DNA of 64,000 bases. Source: a bacterium. Its GTDB lineage: Bacteria; Cyanobacteriota; Vampirovibrionia; Gastranaerophilales; Gastranaerophilaceae. The notes beneath the pieces are model-generated. The model made no database searches and was not told the origin of the DNA. It saw nothing but the letters and a program-made list of their open reading frames with translations. Below, in pieces: positions 50,622-59,512 of the stretch. How positions within the stretch are numbered: position 1 is the first letter of the stretch; each line of letters starts with the position of its first letter. Made by a program: the position numbers and the translations under genes. Location: contig JAFQLC010000016.1 of the NCBI GenBank assembly GCA_017396695.1, positions 28,829-92,828 on the forward strand. Reading direction: 5' to 3'.

Positions 50622-52078
50622 AATTTAACATAATATTTTATGGAATTGGAACAGTTTTAAAGTATTTAGGCATTTTGTTTTTATTGCCGATTATATGTGC
50701 AATTTGTTTTGGCGAAATGGGCGCTATTTTACCTTATGTTGTGGCATCTTTAGTTTCAAGCGCACTTGGTTTTTTGATGACCACAAAAAAAGTTGAAGAG
50801 AAAGAAATAAATTCAACAAATAAAAAAGAAGCCTTAACTTTAGTGTTTTTTATTTGGTTGTTGTTTGGAATTTTATGCACGATTCCGTATTTCTTTTTTG
50901 GGTTTAGCATCCCAAACGCTCTCTTTGAAGCAGTTTCTGGAATTACGACCACAGGTGCCACTATAATTTCAGATTTTTCACAGTATCCTAAATCTTTATT
51001 TTTCTACCGCTCTCTTACTCAATGGCTTGGCGGTATGGGAATTATTGTTTTGTTTATTGCAATTCTTCCTCAGTTTGCAGTTGCAGGTAGAAACATGTTT
51101 TATGGCGAGATGACGGGCCCTGTTGAAGATAAAATTACGCCAAGAATTAGATATAGTGCAAGCTGGCTTTGGGGTTTGTATATTCTTTTTACTTTTGTCG
51201 GAGTCTTGCTCTTAAGGTTTGTTTGCAAAGTGAATTTATTTGATTCAATCTGCACTGCGTTTTCCACTTTGTCATCTGGCGGGTTTTCTCCTCAAGCACA
51301 AAGCATTGCAGCCTATGGCGATTGGAAAGTAACTCTTATTGTTCTTATTTTTATGTTTATTGCAGGTGCTAACTTTCTTTTGCAATATAAAATTTTTATC
51401 AAAAGAAAACCAGAGGCATTTTTAAAAAGCGAAGAATTTAAAGTTTATATTGGGATAATTATTTTCCTTGCGCTTGTTGTGTTTGGAATTTTGATGTTCA
51501 AGGGTGATTTTGAGGCACCAAGTGCATTTTTGCATTCGTTATTTCAAATTGTAAGTATTATCACAACAACTGGTTTTGCGAGTTGTGATTATAGTTTATG
51601 GAATATCGATGCAAAAATTATTCTTTTCTTGCTTATGTTCACAGGTGCTTGTGCGGGCTCAACAAGTGGTGGGTTTAAAATTATCCGCTGGATTTTTGTT
51701 TGGAAATATTTAAAAAATGAAATTTCAAAAATTATTCACCCGCAAGCAGTTTATCCTATAAAAATTGAAGGCACATCAGTTTCTGAAGATACTAAAGGGC
51801 AACTTGTTGCGTTTGTTATTTTCTATTTTGCAATTTTTGGAATATCAACTTTTTTGGTTGCGCTCATTGAACACAATACAACAATAGCGCTTACAGGCTC
51901 TATTGCAATGCTAGGTAATGTGGGCCCTGCTTTTGGTCCTTTGCATCCGTTTGGGAATTACTCAGAGCTTGCAGTTGCAACAAAATATATCTTTATATTC
52001 AATATGTTAATTGGTAGGCTTGAGCTCATTCCGTTTTTAGCACTTTTGCACCCTGATATGTGGCACAGAAGAGGGTAA
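50618..52078 (+). CDS. trkH: Trk potassium uptake membrane subunit TrkH
   Basis: K+-translocating subunit, about 486 residues with roughly ten to twelve helices arranged as four pore repeats. Selectivity-type loops carry glycine: AVSGITTTGATIIS (first), AFSTLSSGGFSPQ (second), ITTTGFASCDY (third) and ALTGSIAMLGNVGPAFG (fourth). The ATG overlaps the trkA stop. The product begins with two hydrophobic helices and no signal peptide. It is convergent with cysE, 21 bases apart. Confidence 0.95.
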   Translation: MKFNIIFYGIGTVLKYLGILFLLPIICAICFGEMGAILPYVVASLVSSALGFLMTTKKVEEKEINSTNKKEALTLVFFIWLLFGILCTIPYFFFGFSIPNALFEAVSGITTTGATIISDFSQYPKSLFFYRSLTQWLGGMGIIVLFIAILPQFAVAGRNMFYGEMTGPVEDKITPRIRYSASWLWGLYILFTFVGVLLLRFVCKVNLFDSICTAFSTLSSGGFSPQAQSIAAYGDWKVTLIVLIFMFIAGANFLLQYKIFIKRKPEAFLKSEEFKVYIGIIIFLALVVFGILMFKGDFEAPSAFLHSLFQIVSIITTTGFASCDYSLWNIDAKIILFLLMFTGACAGSTSGGFKIIRWIFVWKYLKNEISKIIHPQAVYPIKIEGTSVSEDTKGQLVAFVIFYFAIFGISTFLVALIEHNTTIALTGSIAMLGNVGPAFGPLHPFGNYSELAVATKYIFIFNMLIGRLELIPFLALLHPDMWHRRG

Positions 52079-52099
52079 ATTAAAAACAAGAATTAGAAT

Positions 52100-52750
52100 T
52101 TAGCAGCCTTTCTCAAGGGTTTCTTTGATTTCTTGTATTTCATATTTTAGGCGATTTAATTCACACTTAACAGGGTCTGGAATGCGGTTGTGCAAGAGCT
52201 CTCCTTGAACAAATACTTTCTGATGAACAACTCTTCCTGGAACACCAACAACGGTTGAGTGCTCTGGTACATCATCTATCACAACGCTTCCTGCGCCTAT
52301 GTTTGAATTGTCTCCAATTGTTATATTTCCAAGCACTTTAGCGCCTGCCCCAATTGTTACGTTGTCTCCAACTGTTGGGTGTCTTTTCCCGTGTTCTTTT
52401 CCTGTGCCACCTAGTGTCACGCCTTGATAGATAAGAACATCATTTCCTATTATTGTGGTTTCACCAATCACAACCCCAAAACCGTGGTCAATAAATAATC
52501 TTTCGCCAATTGTTGCTGCTGGGTGAATTTCGATTCCTGTAAAAAATCTTGCAAGTTGTGAAATGAACCTTGGCAAAAATGGAACTTTCCATCTGTGCAA
52601 TTTGTTTGCAATTCTGTATGATAAAATTGCGTGAAACCCTTGATACAAGAGGATAACCTCAATGTAGCTTTTAGCTGCAGGGTCTTTTTCCATAATATTT
52701 TTTATGTCGTCTCGAACTCTTTCGAGCCCTCTTTTTAAACTTTTACTCAT
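52100..52750 (-). CDS. cysE: Serine O-acetyltransferase
   Basis: Makes O-acetylserine, the substrate of CysK. 216 residues from the ATG at 52750, which overlaps the end of cysK by 8 bases. The hexapeptide-repeat beta-helix shows TIGERLFIDHGFGVVIGET, VLIYQGVTLGGTGKEHGKR and VTIGAGAKVLGNITIGDNSNIGAGSV, the acetyl-CoA-binding pattern of the family. The N-terminal helical domain is shorter than in E. coli, as in many bacterial short forms. Following cysK in one operon, it supports cysteine synthesis. Confidence 0.95.
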   Translation of the reverse strand: MSKSLKRGLERVRDDIKNIMEKDPAAKSYIEVILLYQGFHAILSYRIANKLHRWKVPFLPRFISQLARFFTGIEIHPAATIGERLFIDHGFGVVIGETTIIGNDVLIYQGVTLGGTGKEHGKRHPTVGDNVTIGAGAKVLGNITIGDNSNIGAGSVVIDDVPEHSTVVGVPGRVVHQKVFVQGELLHNRIPDPVKCELNRLKYEIQEIKETLEKGC

Positions 52751-53648
52751 ATAATTCACTCGATAAATATCTCTCACCTGAATCGCATAATATGCCAACA
52801 ATCATTTTATCTTGGTAATTTTCACTTATTTTATTTATAGCGCAAAGCACAGCGCCAGAAGATATCCCAACTAAAAGGCCTTCTTTTTTTGCGATATTTC
52901 TTGAAGCCTGAATTGCATCATCGCCTTTGATGTCTATAATTTCATCAATTAATTCTCTGTTCAAGGTTTTTGGTACAAAATTTGCACTAATTCCTTGAAT
53001 TTTATGTGGACCTGCAAAACCTTGTGTAAGAAGTGGGCTTTCGGCCGCTTCAACTCCTATTACCTTAATTTCAGGCTTTAATTCTTTTAATTTTTTAGCA
53101 CACCCTGAAATTGTGCCACCTGTTCCAATTGAAGCAACAAGAACATCAATTTTACCTTCGGTTTGTTCAAATATTTCTTCTGCAGTTCCTTCAAAATGCG
53201 CATTTGGGTTGTCTTGGTTTTCAAATTGCATAGGAATAAAACCATTTAATTCTTTTTCCAACTCTTGCGCCTTTTGAACACTTCCTTGCATACCCTCTTT
53301 TGCTGGAGTTAAGGTAATTTCTGCGCCATATGCTTTAATTAATTTAATTCTTTCTTTGCTCATATTATCAGGCATAACGGCAATAAATTTTAAGCCTAAA
53401 ACACCAGCGCACATGGCAAGAGCAATGCCTGTATTCCCACTTGTGGGCTCAATTATTGGAGTGTTTTCCGTAACTTCTCCTCTATCAAGCGCTCCTTTAA
53501 GCATTGAATATGCGACCCTATCTTTTGCAGAGCCTGCAGGGTTGAAATATTCAAGTTTCACCCATGAATTTTTATGCGCTATGGAGTTTAGATGAACAAT
53601 GGGAGTTGAGCCTATCGTTTCCAATATATTAGAATACAACTTTTGCAT
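52743..53648 (-). CDS. cysK: Cysteine synthase (O-acetylserine sulfhydrylase)
   Basis: PLP enzyme making cysteine from O-acetylserine and sulfide. From the ATG at 53648 (AGGAAA upstream) it has 301 residues. The PLP lysine lies in FNPAGSAKDRVAYSM (about 30-44), the asparagine loop is PTSGNTGIALA, and the phosphate loop is GTGGTISG. The start overlaps the tyrS end by 20 bases; cysE overlaps the 3' end by 8. The cysK-cysE pair fits the known CysE/CysK cysteine synthase complex, though the C-terminus of CysE that binds CysK (GDGI in E. coli) is not obviously present. Confidence 0.94.
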   Translation of the reverse strand: MQKLYSNILETIGSTPIVHLNSIAHKNSWVKLEYFNPAGSAKDRVAYSMLKGALDRGEVTENTPIIEPTSGNTGIALAMCAGVLGLKFIAVMPDNMSKERIKLIKAYGAEITLTPAKEGMQGSVQKAQELEKELNGFIPMQFENQDNPNAHFEGTAEEIFEQTEGKIDVLVASIGTGGTISGCAKKLKELKPEIKVIGVEAAESPLLTQGFAGPHKIQGISANFVPKTLNRELIDEIIDIKGDDAIQASRNIAKKEGLLVGISSGAVLCAINKISENYQDKMIVGILCDSGERYLSSELYE

Positions 53649-54819
53649 AATTTCTTTTTCCTGATTGCAACACACCTGCTTTTTCAATAACGAAGGCTAT
53701 ATCTGTAATTTTTTCGCCTTCGAATTTTACGGCACCTTGCGCAATCAGTCTTCTTGCTTCACCTTTACTTTGAGTAAAGCCTGCAGTGAGCATAACATCA
53801 ATCACATTTTGTGCGCTATCAAGCTTGAGCTCTTGAATGTCATCTGGAATACCTTTTTTCTGAATAACGTTGATGAACTCTTCTTGTGCTTTATTTGCAG
53901 CTTCTTCGCCGTTGTACATTTTTGTAATTTCATATGCTAAGCGCATTTTCTCATCACGTGGGTTGTTATCTTTATTAAATTTTAAATCACAGAGAAGCTC
54001 ATAATATCTTGGCATAAGTTCGTCTGGAATTGACATAAGTTTGCCGTACATATTTTTAGGTTCTTCTGTAATTGAAATGCAGTGTTCTGGGTATGTTTTA
54101 GACATTTTCTTAACGCCATCTGTACCTTCAATTAAAGGAAGAAGCATTGCAAGTTGTCTTGCCTCGAGTCCGTAAAATGCTTGCATATCACGACCAACAA
54201 GAAGGTTAAACCTTTGGTCTGTTCCACCAAGTTCAATGTCTGATTCAATTGCAACGCTATCATAGCCTTGCATTAGAGGATAGAAAAACTCAACAACTGA
54301 AATTGGCAAGCCTTCTTTATATCTTTTTGCGAAATCGTCTCTTGTCATCATTTGAGCAACGGTTGTTGACGAAGCGAGCTTCATAATGTCTGTAAAAGTC
54401 ATTGAGTGAAGCCAGTCTGCATTGTTTCTAACTTCCGCTTTATCGATATCAACAAGTTTTGCCATTTGGTCAAAATAAGTTTTTGCGTTTTCTGCAACTT
54501 GTTCTTTTGATAATGCTGGGCGAGTTTCGCTTTTCCCTGAAGGGTCACCCACCATAGCAGTTGCGCCACCAACAATAAGTACAATTTGATGCCCAAGCTC
54601 TTGGAATTGTCTTAATTTTCTCATTACAACACTATGACCTAAATGCAAATCAGGCCTTGTTGGGTCAAGCCCGAGTTTTACTCTTAGTGGTTTGTTATTT
54701 TTTTCACTTTCTTGAAGTTTATAAGCTAACGCCATTGGGCCATCTGGCAAAATTTCAGCGCCTTCAGATAGTAGCATTGCTTGGTCAATAAATTTTTGTT
54801 CTATTTTTGTTTCAAACAT
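53629..54819 (-). CDS. tyrS: Tyrosine--tRNA ligase
   Basis: Class I synthetase. HIGH-type motif DLHLGHSVV (about 57-65), and KMSKT (about 234-238) as the KMSKS equivalent. Between them are GDPSGKSETRP and the tyrosine pocket GYDSVAIESDIELGGTDQ. 396 residues with a C-terminal S4-like domain (SKGEARRLIAQGAVK). The start at 54819 has GAGG upstream; both lie in the 3' arm of a terminator hairpin. No T-box leader is seen. It is the first gene of tyrS-cysK-cysE. Confidence 0.95.
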   Translation of the reverse strand: MFETKIEQKFIDQAMLLSEGAEILPDGPMALAYKLQESEKNNKPLRVKLGLDPTRPDLHLGHSVVMRKLRQFQELGHQIVLIVGGATAMVGDPSGKSETRPALSKEQVAENAKTYFDQMAKLVDIDKAEVRNNADWLHSMTFTDIMKLASSTTVAQMMTRDDFAKRYKEGLPISVVEFFYPLMQGYDSVAIESDIELGGTDQRFNLLVGRDMQAFYGLEARQLAMLLPLIEGTDGVKKMSKTYPEHCISITEEPKNMYGKLMSIPDELMPRYYELLCDLKFNKDNNPRDEKMRLAYEITKMYNGEEAANKAQEEFINVIQKKGIPDDIQELKLDSAQNVIDVMLTAGFTQSKGEARRLIAQGAVKFEGEKITDIAFVIEKAGVLQSGKRNYAKVVF

Positions 54820-54822
54820 AAT

Positions 54823-54869
54823 AAAAAATCCTCTTTTCTTGGTTAATTATACCATAAAAGAGGATTTTT
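54823..54869 (-). terminator. Terminator hairpin with an embedded promoter -10 box
   Basis: On the minus strand, stem aaaaatcctctttt / aaaagaggattttt ends the upstream SFQG gene. The 18-base loop contains TATAAT (54851-54846). The 3' arm carries GAGG, the tyrS ribosome-binding site. Confidence 0.8.
54846..54851 (-). promoter_or_regulatory. Putative -10 box for tyrS inside the terminator loop
   Basis: TATAAT on the minus strand sits in the hairpin loop. Transcription would begin in or just before the right arm, leaving a leader of about 20-25 bases to the tyrS ATG at 54819 and omitting the left arm of the hairpin. A good -35 box was not found. Confidence 0.5.
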
Positions 54870-54890
54870 AAACTTATTTATTTGTTCAAC

Positions 54891-55214
54891 TTATTTTGTT
54901 TTTAAATCTTGGAAAAATTTATAAGTTGATTCAATTGCACTTTTTCCTGCTTCAAGTGCTTTAGCGCCATATTTTCTGCCAGCTGCAATTGCGTCTTTGC
55001 CTAATTGCTTGCCAGTTTCAATTGCCCCAGGTGTTTTTTCAACAACATAGTTGAAACCTTTTTTAATGTAATCTGCTGCAATATCAACGCCTGTTGCAAA
55101 TGTTTTGTTTAGCTTGTCGTAATCAATTTTACCTTGGAAAGAAGGAACTTTGATAGGTTCTAATTTGTTTGCGCCTACTTTTTTTGGTTCCACTAAGCCT
55201 ATTGGTTTAATCAT
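54891..55214 (-). CDS. Hypothetical protein with N-terminal SFQG motif
   Basis: Not recognised. 107 residues; ATG at 55214 after GGGGTAAG. Residues 21-29 read IKVPSFQGK, the shared SF(x)G motif. The rest is helical with alternating alanine, lysine and glycine (AADYIKKGFNYVVEK, AIETGKQLGKDAIAAGRKYG), giving amphipathic repeats with a period near 11, suggestive of a membrane-surface or filament-like helix as in LEA or apolipoprotein-type proteins. No signal peptide. It ends before the tyrS terminator. Function unknown. Confidence 0.68.
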   Translation of the reverse strand: MIKPIGLVEPKKVGANKLEPIKVPSFQGKIDYDKLNKTFATGVDIAADYIKKGFNYVVEKTPGAIETGKQLGKDAIAAGRKYGAKALEAGKSAIESTYKFFQDLKTK

Positions 55215-55302
55215 ATCTTACCCCTTCACTGTTTATATAATTATAACGCATGTGAAATATTTTTTTGTTAGCCATTTTACAAAAATTTACAAACAATTTT
55301 TG

Positions 55303-56544
55303 TTATTCTTCAAGTATTGCACCTTTTGGAACAACAACAACTCCACCTTCTGAAACATAGAAGCCTCTGCGTCTGTCTTCATCGTGGTCAAAGCCAATTT
55401 CCATATACGGCGGAATTATCACGTTTTTATCTATAATTGCTTTGTTGATTTTTGCGTATCTTCCAATTTCAACGTTTTTCATCAAAATTGAATTTTGTAC
55501 GCTAGAATAACTATTTATGCGCACTTTTGGAGATAATACGCAATCTGAAATTGAGCCGCCGCTTATGATGCAACCTTCTGAAACAAGAGAATTTGTTGCT
55601 GTTCCAATTCTTTTATCTTCGTTCCAAATGAATTTTGCAGGCGGGTCGTTATAGTTAAACGTTCTGAGTGGCCAATCTTTTGAATATAGATTTAATTCTG
55701 GGTCATATTTTAATAAATCCATATTTGCTTGCCAGTAACTATCAACAGTTCCAACATCTCTCCAATAGCCTCTTTCAGACGGCGTCATTCCAATATGTTC
55801 ATTTTTTGCAAAATCATAAACATAAACATTCTTTTTGAGCTTCAACATAAGAGGGATTACGTCGTTTCCAAAATCGTGTGTTGAATTTGGATTTTCGGCA
55901 TCTATTTTTAAAACTTCAACTAAAGTTTCAGCATCCCAAATATAATTTCCCATTGAAGCGAGACATTTTGTTGGGTCTCCTGGAATGTGCTTTGGTTTTT
56001 CTTTTGGTTTTTCTTTGAACCCAATCAAGCGCCAAGAATCATCAACTTCGATAATTCCATATTCTGAAGCAAGCTCAATTGGAACAGGGATTGCAGAGAT
56101 TGTAAGGTCTGCTTTTTTGTTTATGTGGTAGTTGAATTTTTGCCTTACGTCCATTTTATAAACATGGTCTCCGCCAAACACACAAACCGTGTGATAATTA
56201 TCATCTGTAATTAAATTTATGTTTTGGTAAATAGCATCAGCTGTGCCCTTATACCAATTTCCATCAACTCTCATTTGGGCTGGAACAGAATCAACATATT
56301 GACCTATTGAGCCAGATAAATACCAGCCTCTTGAAATGTGTTTGTTGAGGCTATCTGATTTATATTGCGTTAAAACTTTTATTTTGAAAAAGCCTGAATT
56401 AACAAAGTTATTCAAAACAAAATCTATAATTCTATATCTTCCACCAAACGGAACAGCTGGTTTTGCTCTATCTCGAGTGAGCGGATAAAGTCTTTTTCCT
56501 TGACCACCTGCAAGAATCATAGCGAGCGTTTTATTTGCAAACAT
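55303..56544 (-). CDS. glgC: Glucose-1-phosphate adenylyltransferase
   Basis: First committed step of glycogen synthesis, making ADP-glucose. The N-terminal nucleotidyltransferase signature [23 protein letters not shown] begins at about 8, in [15 protein letters not shown] and [10 protein letters not shown]. The catalytic region IRYGTADAI-like appears as [12 protein letters not shown], with [12 protein letters not shown]-terminal left-handed beta-helix follows (about 310-413). 413 residues is close to the bacterial norm. The start has GAGG upstream. No glgA or glgB neighbours are in the window. Confidence 0.94.
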   Translation of the reverse strand: MFANKTLAMILAGGQGKRLYPLTRDRAKPAVPFGGRYRIIDFVLNNFVNSGFFKIKVLTQYKSDSLNKHISRGWYLSGSIGQYVDSVPAQMRVDGNWYKGTADAIYQNINLITDDNYHTVCVFGGDHVYKMDVRQKFNYHINKKADLTISAIPVPIELASEYGIIEVDDSWRLIGFKEKPKEKPKHIPGDPTKCLASMGNYIWDAETLVEVLKIDAENPNSTHDFGNDVIPLMLKLKKNVYVYDFAKNEHIGMTPSERGYWRDVGTVDSYWQANMDLLKYDPELNLYSKDWPLRTFNYNDPPAKFIWNEDKRIGTATNSLVSEGCIISGGSISDCVLSPKVRINSYSSVQNSILMKNVEIGRYAKINKAIIDKNVIIPPYMEIGFDHDEDRRRGFYVSEGGVVVVPKGAILEE

Positions 56545-56629
56545 ATAGACACCTCTTTCTACTTAAATTTAACCACATTTTTGCCTCTCGTGCAAGGTTA
56601 AAAGTCGTCTAAAAGTATGGTTTTATAGT

Positions 56630-58030
56630 CTAAAATTGTTTAGTGATAATTGCAAAAATATCATTTCCGACAATAAAAATCATAAGTAGCATAAGTGCAT
56701 AAAAGAATATCGAATTTAGGATTTCATAAGCTTTTTCATCGATTTTTCTTCGTGTGATTTTCTCTATTGCAAGAAACATTAAATGCCCACCATCAAGCGC
56801 TGGAATTGGGAGAATGTTGATAAGAGCTAAGTCGATGCTTATAATTGCAGTAAGTAAAAGTCCTTCCATTAAGCCTTTGTGCTGAATTATATCGCCGCCG
56901 ATTTTTGTGATTGCAACAATCCCGTGCATTTGGTTAAGTGGAACATTTCCTGTAACTAATTGCCAAAGTCCAACAACCATAAGTCTTGTGTTTTCTGTGA
57001 TATAGGTGTTTGTTGCACGAAGTGCAGTTTTTATATCTTTTGTTTGAGTGTAGTTTTGAGTGTAAGATATTTTTAACCCTAAAAGACCCGATTTATCTGG
57101 AATTACATTTTTGTATTCAATTGTTTTACCATCTCTTAAAATAACAATATCAAATGGTTTATAGTAGTCAGCCCAAGCGTTTGCAATTTCCACAATTGGA
57201 GTATCTTCAGCGAGAGTTATTTTTTGAGATTGCATTTTGTCTCTTAAGGACATTTCTTTTGCGTTTAGTTTTATTTCTTTATCATCAAGTTTTTTAAGCC
57301 CAAGCGCTGTGTTTTTATCTGTGATTAGTTTTTCTTCGTAAGTTCTTTTTGGAAGATAGATAACACTACCTTGCTTTGCAATTGAATTTGCATCATATTT
57401 TTTATTCAAAGCTAAAATATTTTTTAAAACTTCCCCTTGTTTTTCTTTTGAAACTTTGCCGTCGTATGGTTTAGCATTTTGCAAAACAAAGAAAAATTCT
57501 TGTGGGTTGTCTATTTCAATGCCGTTAATTTTATAGAGCCTGTCGCCCTTTTGAATTCCTTTTTCTAAAATGTTAGATGTATCTTGTGGTTTGTTTGTGC
57601 CTGCAACAAAAACTTCATAAGTATTTGTTGGGATTTTTTGCCAGTAAAATGCGCAAAATAAAACAAGCATAAATGCAAAAATCACATTGCATGCAACGCC
57701 TGCAACAAGAATAAAAGCTTGTTGCCAGCCGTTTTTATTTTTAAATCTTAAAGGTGAATCCTCAGGAAGCACTTCTGCATCTTCATCATTTAATTCTTCT
57801 TTATTTTCTGGGCAGTTGTCGTCAGGGAAGGAAACATATCCGCCAAGCAAAAAAGAATGAATGAGAAAAGTTGTTTCGCCAAATTTTCTTTTATACAAAG
57901 TTGGACCAAAAGGAAGTCCAATTGCAAATTTTGAAACTTTTACCCCCATAAGTTTTGCTGCAATAAAGTGTCCTAATTCGTGCACAATTATAAGCAAGCT
58001 TATTAAAAGAAGCATTAAAATAATGTTCAT
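56630..58030 (-). CDS. rseP: RseP-type site-2 (RIP) metalloprotease with enlarged PDZ region
   Basis: Membrane zinc protease. The catalytic HELGH is at 17-21 in the first helix and the second zinc site NILPIPALDGGH at 405-416. The PDZ domain begins near 135 and shows GIQKGDRLYKINGIEIDNPQEF, but its second half (DIVILRDGKTIEYKN, 294-308) comes about 100 residues later, so residues 188-290 are a lysine/aspartate-rich insertion between PDZ strands. The length is 466; the overall layout has one PDZ where E. coli RseP has two. Three to four membrane helices are seen. It is translated with an overlap of one base after the coiled-coil gene. Confidence 0.92.
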   Translation of the reverse strand: MNIILMLLLISLLIIVHELGHFIAAKLMGVKVSKFAIGLPFGPTLYKRKFGETTFLIHSFLLGGYVSFPDDNCPENKEELNDEDAEVLPEDSPLRFKNKNGWQQAFILVAGVACNVIFAFMLVLFCAFYWQKIPTNTYEVFVAGTNKPQDTSNILEKGIQKGDRLYKINGIEIDNPQEFFFVLQNAKPYDGKVSKEKQGEVLKNILALNKKYDANSIAKQGSVIYLPKRTYEEKLITDKNTALGLKKLDDKEIKLNAKEMSLRDKMQSQKITLAEDTPIVEIANAWADYYKPFDIVILRDGKTIEYKNVIPDKSGLLGLKISYTQNYTQTKDIKTALRATNTYITENTRLMVVGLWQLVTGNVPLNQMHGIVAITKIGGDIIQHKGLMEGLLLTAIISIDLALINILPIPALDGGHLMFLAIEKITRRKIDEKAYEILNSIFFYALMLLMIFIVGNDIFAIITKQF

Positions 58031-58677
58031 TATCTATCCTTTTTGTTTCCTGTGAATTTATATAGACCAAACCAAGAAGGAGTATAGCTTTCTTTTATAT
58101 CTCTCAAATCCCTTCTTAAATATTCGTTTTCGTCTTCTAAAATTTTTACCCTTGCACTCAATCTTTTATTTTCTTCTATAAAAAGAGTAAGATTGCTGTC
58201 TTTTAAATTATCTGGAGACAACATATTATTTACTTGTTTTGCAATTTTTTTTGAAATCACACGAGCAATCATATTCAAGGTTTTCTCTGAAATATCGAGT
58301 TTAAAGCTGTTATCTTGAGCCACTTGTGTTCCTTGTTGTGTTTGCTGAGGCGGTTTTATTTCTTGAGGTTGTGCCTCTTGTTGTGGTTGGATTGGCGCAG
58401 TTTGTGTGATTGGCGCAGTTGGAGCAGTTGGAGCAGTTGTTTGCTCTTGTGTTTTTGATTCTTGTTCTGAATACATTTTATTTCTTTCATTCAAGAAATT
58501 TAAAATTCTATCAAATGCATCATCATCAAAAAATTCAACACCTTCACCATTTTCAAATATGGCTTCGATTTTAAGCTCTTTAAAATAATTCCCAAGAGCC
58601 ACTTCATCGCAGTAAAAATTCTCGCTTGCAAGCTTTTTTATAAGTTCTTGTTTGTTATAAATTTTTACATTTTCCAT
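58030..58677 (-). CDS. Hypothetical protein with PQ-rich linker and coiled coil
   Basis: Not recognised. 215 residues in three parts: a folded N-terminal domain of about 70 residues (from ELIKKLASENFYCDEVALGN, perhaps a small winged-helix-like unit), a linker of about 65 residues rich in P, Q, T and A that includes four near-identical TAP steps, and a C-terminal coiled coil (about 165-195, KRLSARVKILEDENEYLRRD) ending with a basic tail. No membrane helix. It overlaps rseP by one base, so it is co-translated with the protease. It may be a regulator or substrate partner, unproven. Confidence 0.65.
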   Translation of the reverse strand: MENVKIYNKQELIKKLASENFYCDEVALGNYFKELKIEAIFENGEGVEFFDDDAFDRILNFLNERNKMYSEQESKTQEQTTAPTAPTAPITQTAPIQPQQEAQPQEIKPPQQTQQGTQVAQDNSFKLDISEKTLNMIARVISKKIAKQVNNMLSPDNLKDSNLTLFIEENKRLSARVKILEDENEYLRRDLRDIKESYTPSWFGLYKFTGNKKDR

Positions 58678-58720
58678 TTTATTTTCCTTATATGGTTTAT
58701 TTTACAATAGATGTGAGTCA

Positions 58721-59512
58721 TTAGTAAATAAGCCTAACTTCTTCATTTATTTCATAAAATACTTTTGCGCTTTGAATAAAAGCATCAGGGTCGTTTGTTA
58801 CATAAAATTCCGTTTCGCCTTTGTTGTGTGTGATTATCGGGTTTTTGAAATAACTTTTCACAACTTCGGCAAAAATTTTTGCAGGGTTTATAAAAATGTT
58901 TTTATCAACTTTCTTTGAAAAAATTGGGATTAAATATGGGTAATGAGTGCAACCTAAAACTATTTTTTCAGGATTTTTAGCTAGTGCCTCATCGAGCATT
59001 GAATAAACATATTCAATGCATTTTTTATCATCATATAATTTATTTTCAACTATTCTTACAAAATCGTGACAAGCAAGTGAAGTTACTTTTGCGTTTTTGT
59101 TATGTTTTTTGATTTCCTCTTCATATTTCCCGCTTTTCACTGTTCCTTCAGTTGCCATAATCGTAAGATTATTATTTTTTGCAATTTCAGAGGCGCACGA
59201 TGCAATAAGTGAAAATATTTTTGTTTCAGGAAATTCTCGTGTGAGCGTGTCGTAGGCAAGAGCTGAGCTTGTGTTGCATGCCATAACAACTGTTTCAACC
59301 CCTTTTGATTTAAAGAAATTAATTGTTTTTCTTCCAAAATTTATAATTTCTTCTTTAGTTTTGTTTCCATAAGGGAGATTTTTTGTGTCGCCAAGATAAA
59401 TAAAATCATCATACGGCATAAGGGTTACAAGCTCTTTTAAAATGCTGAGTCCGCCCACTCCTGAGTCGAAGACGCCTATTGGTTTATTTGAAAATTTCTT
59501 ATTTTGCATCAT
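58721..59512 (-). CDS. murI: Glutamate racemase
   Basis: Provides D-glutamate for peptidoglycan. 263 residues. The family motif IGVFDSGVGGLSIL is at 12-25, and two catalytic cysteines are in MACNTSSA (about 77-84) and LGCTHYPYL (about 186-194). YLGDTKNLPYGNKT also fits. The gene starts with ATGATG at 59512 and overlaps the end of the amidase by 14 bases. It is the last gene of proB-proA-amiC-murI, linking wall precursor supply with wall remodelling. Confidence 0.95.
   Translation of the reverse strand: MMQNKKFSNKPIGVFDSGVGGLSILKELVTLMPYDDFIYLGDTKNLPYGNKTKEEIINFGRKTINFFKSKGVETVVMACNTSSALAYDTLTREFPETKIFSLIASCASEIAKNNNLTIMATEGTVKSGKYEEEIKKHNKNAKVTSLACHDFVRIVENKLYDDKKCIEYVYSMLDEALAKNPEKIVLGCTHYPYLIPIFSKKVDKNIFINPAKIFAEVVKSYFKNPIITHNKGETEFYVTNDPDAFIQSAKVFYEINEEVRLIY

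Noticed and set aside
58390..58440. Short tandem repeats that could look like a CRISPR or microsatellite
   Set aside because: They encode TAP steps in the P/Q/T-rich linker of a protein gene; there are no spacers or repeats of CRISPR length, and no cas genes.
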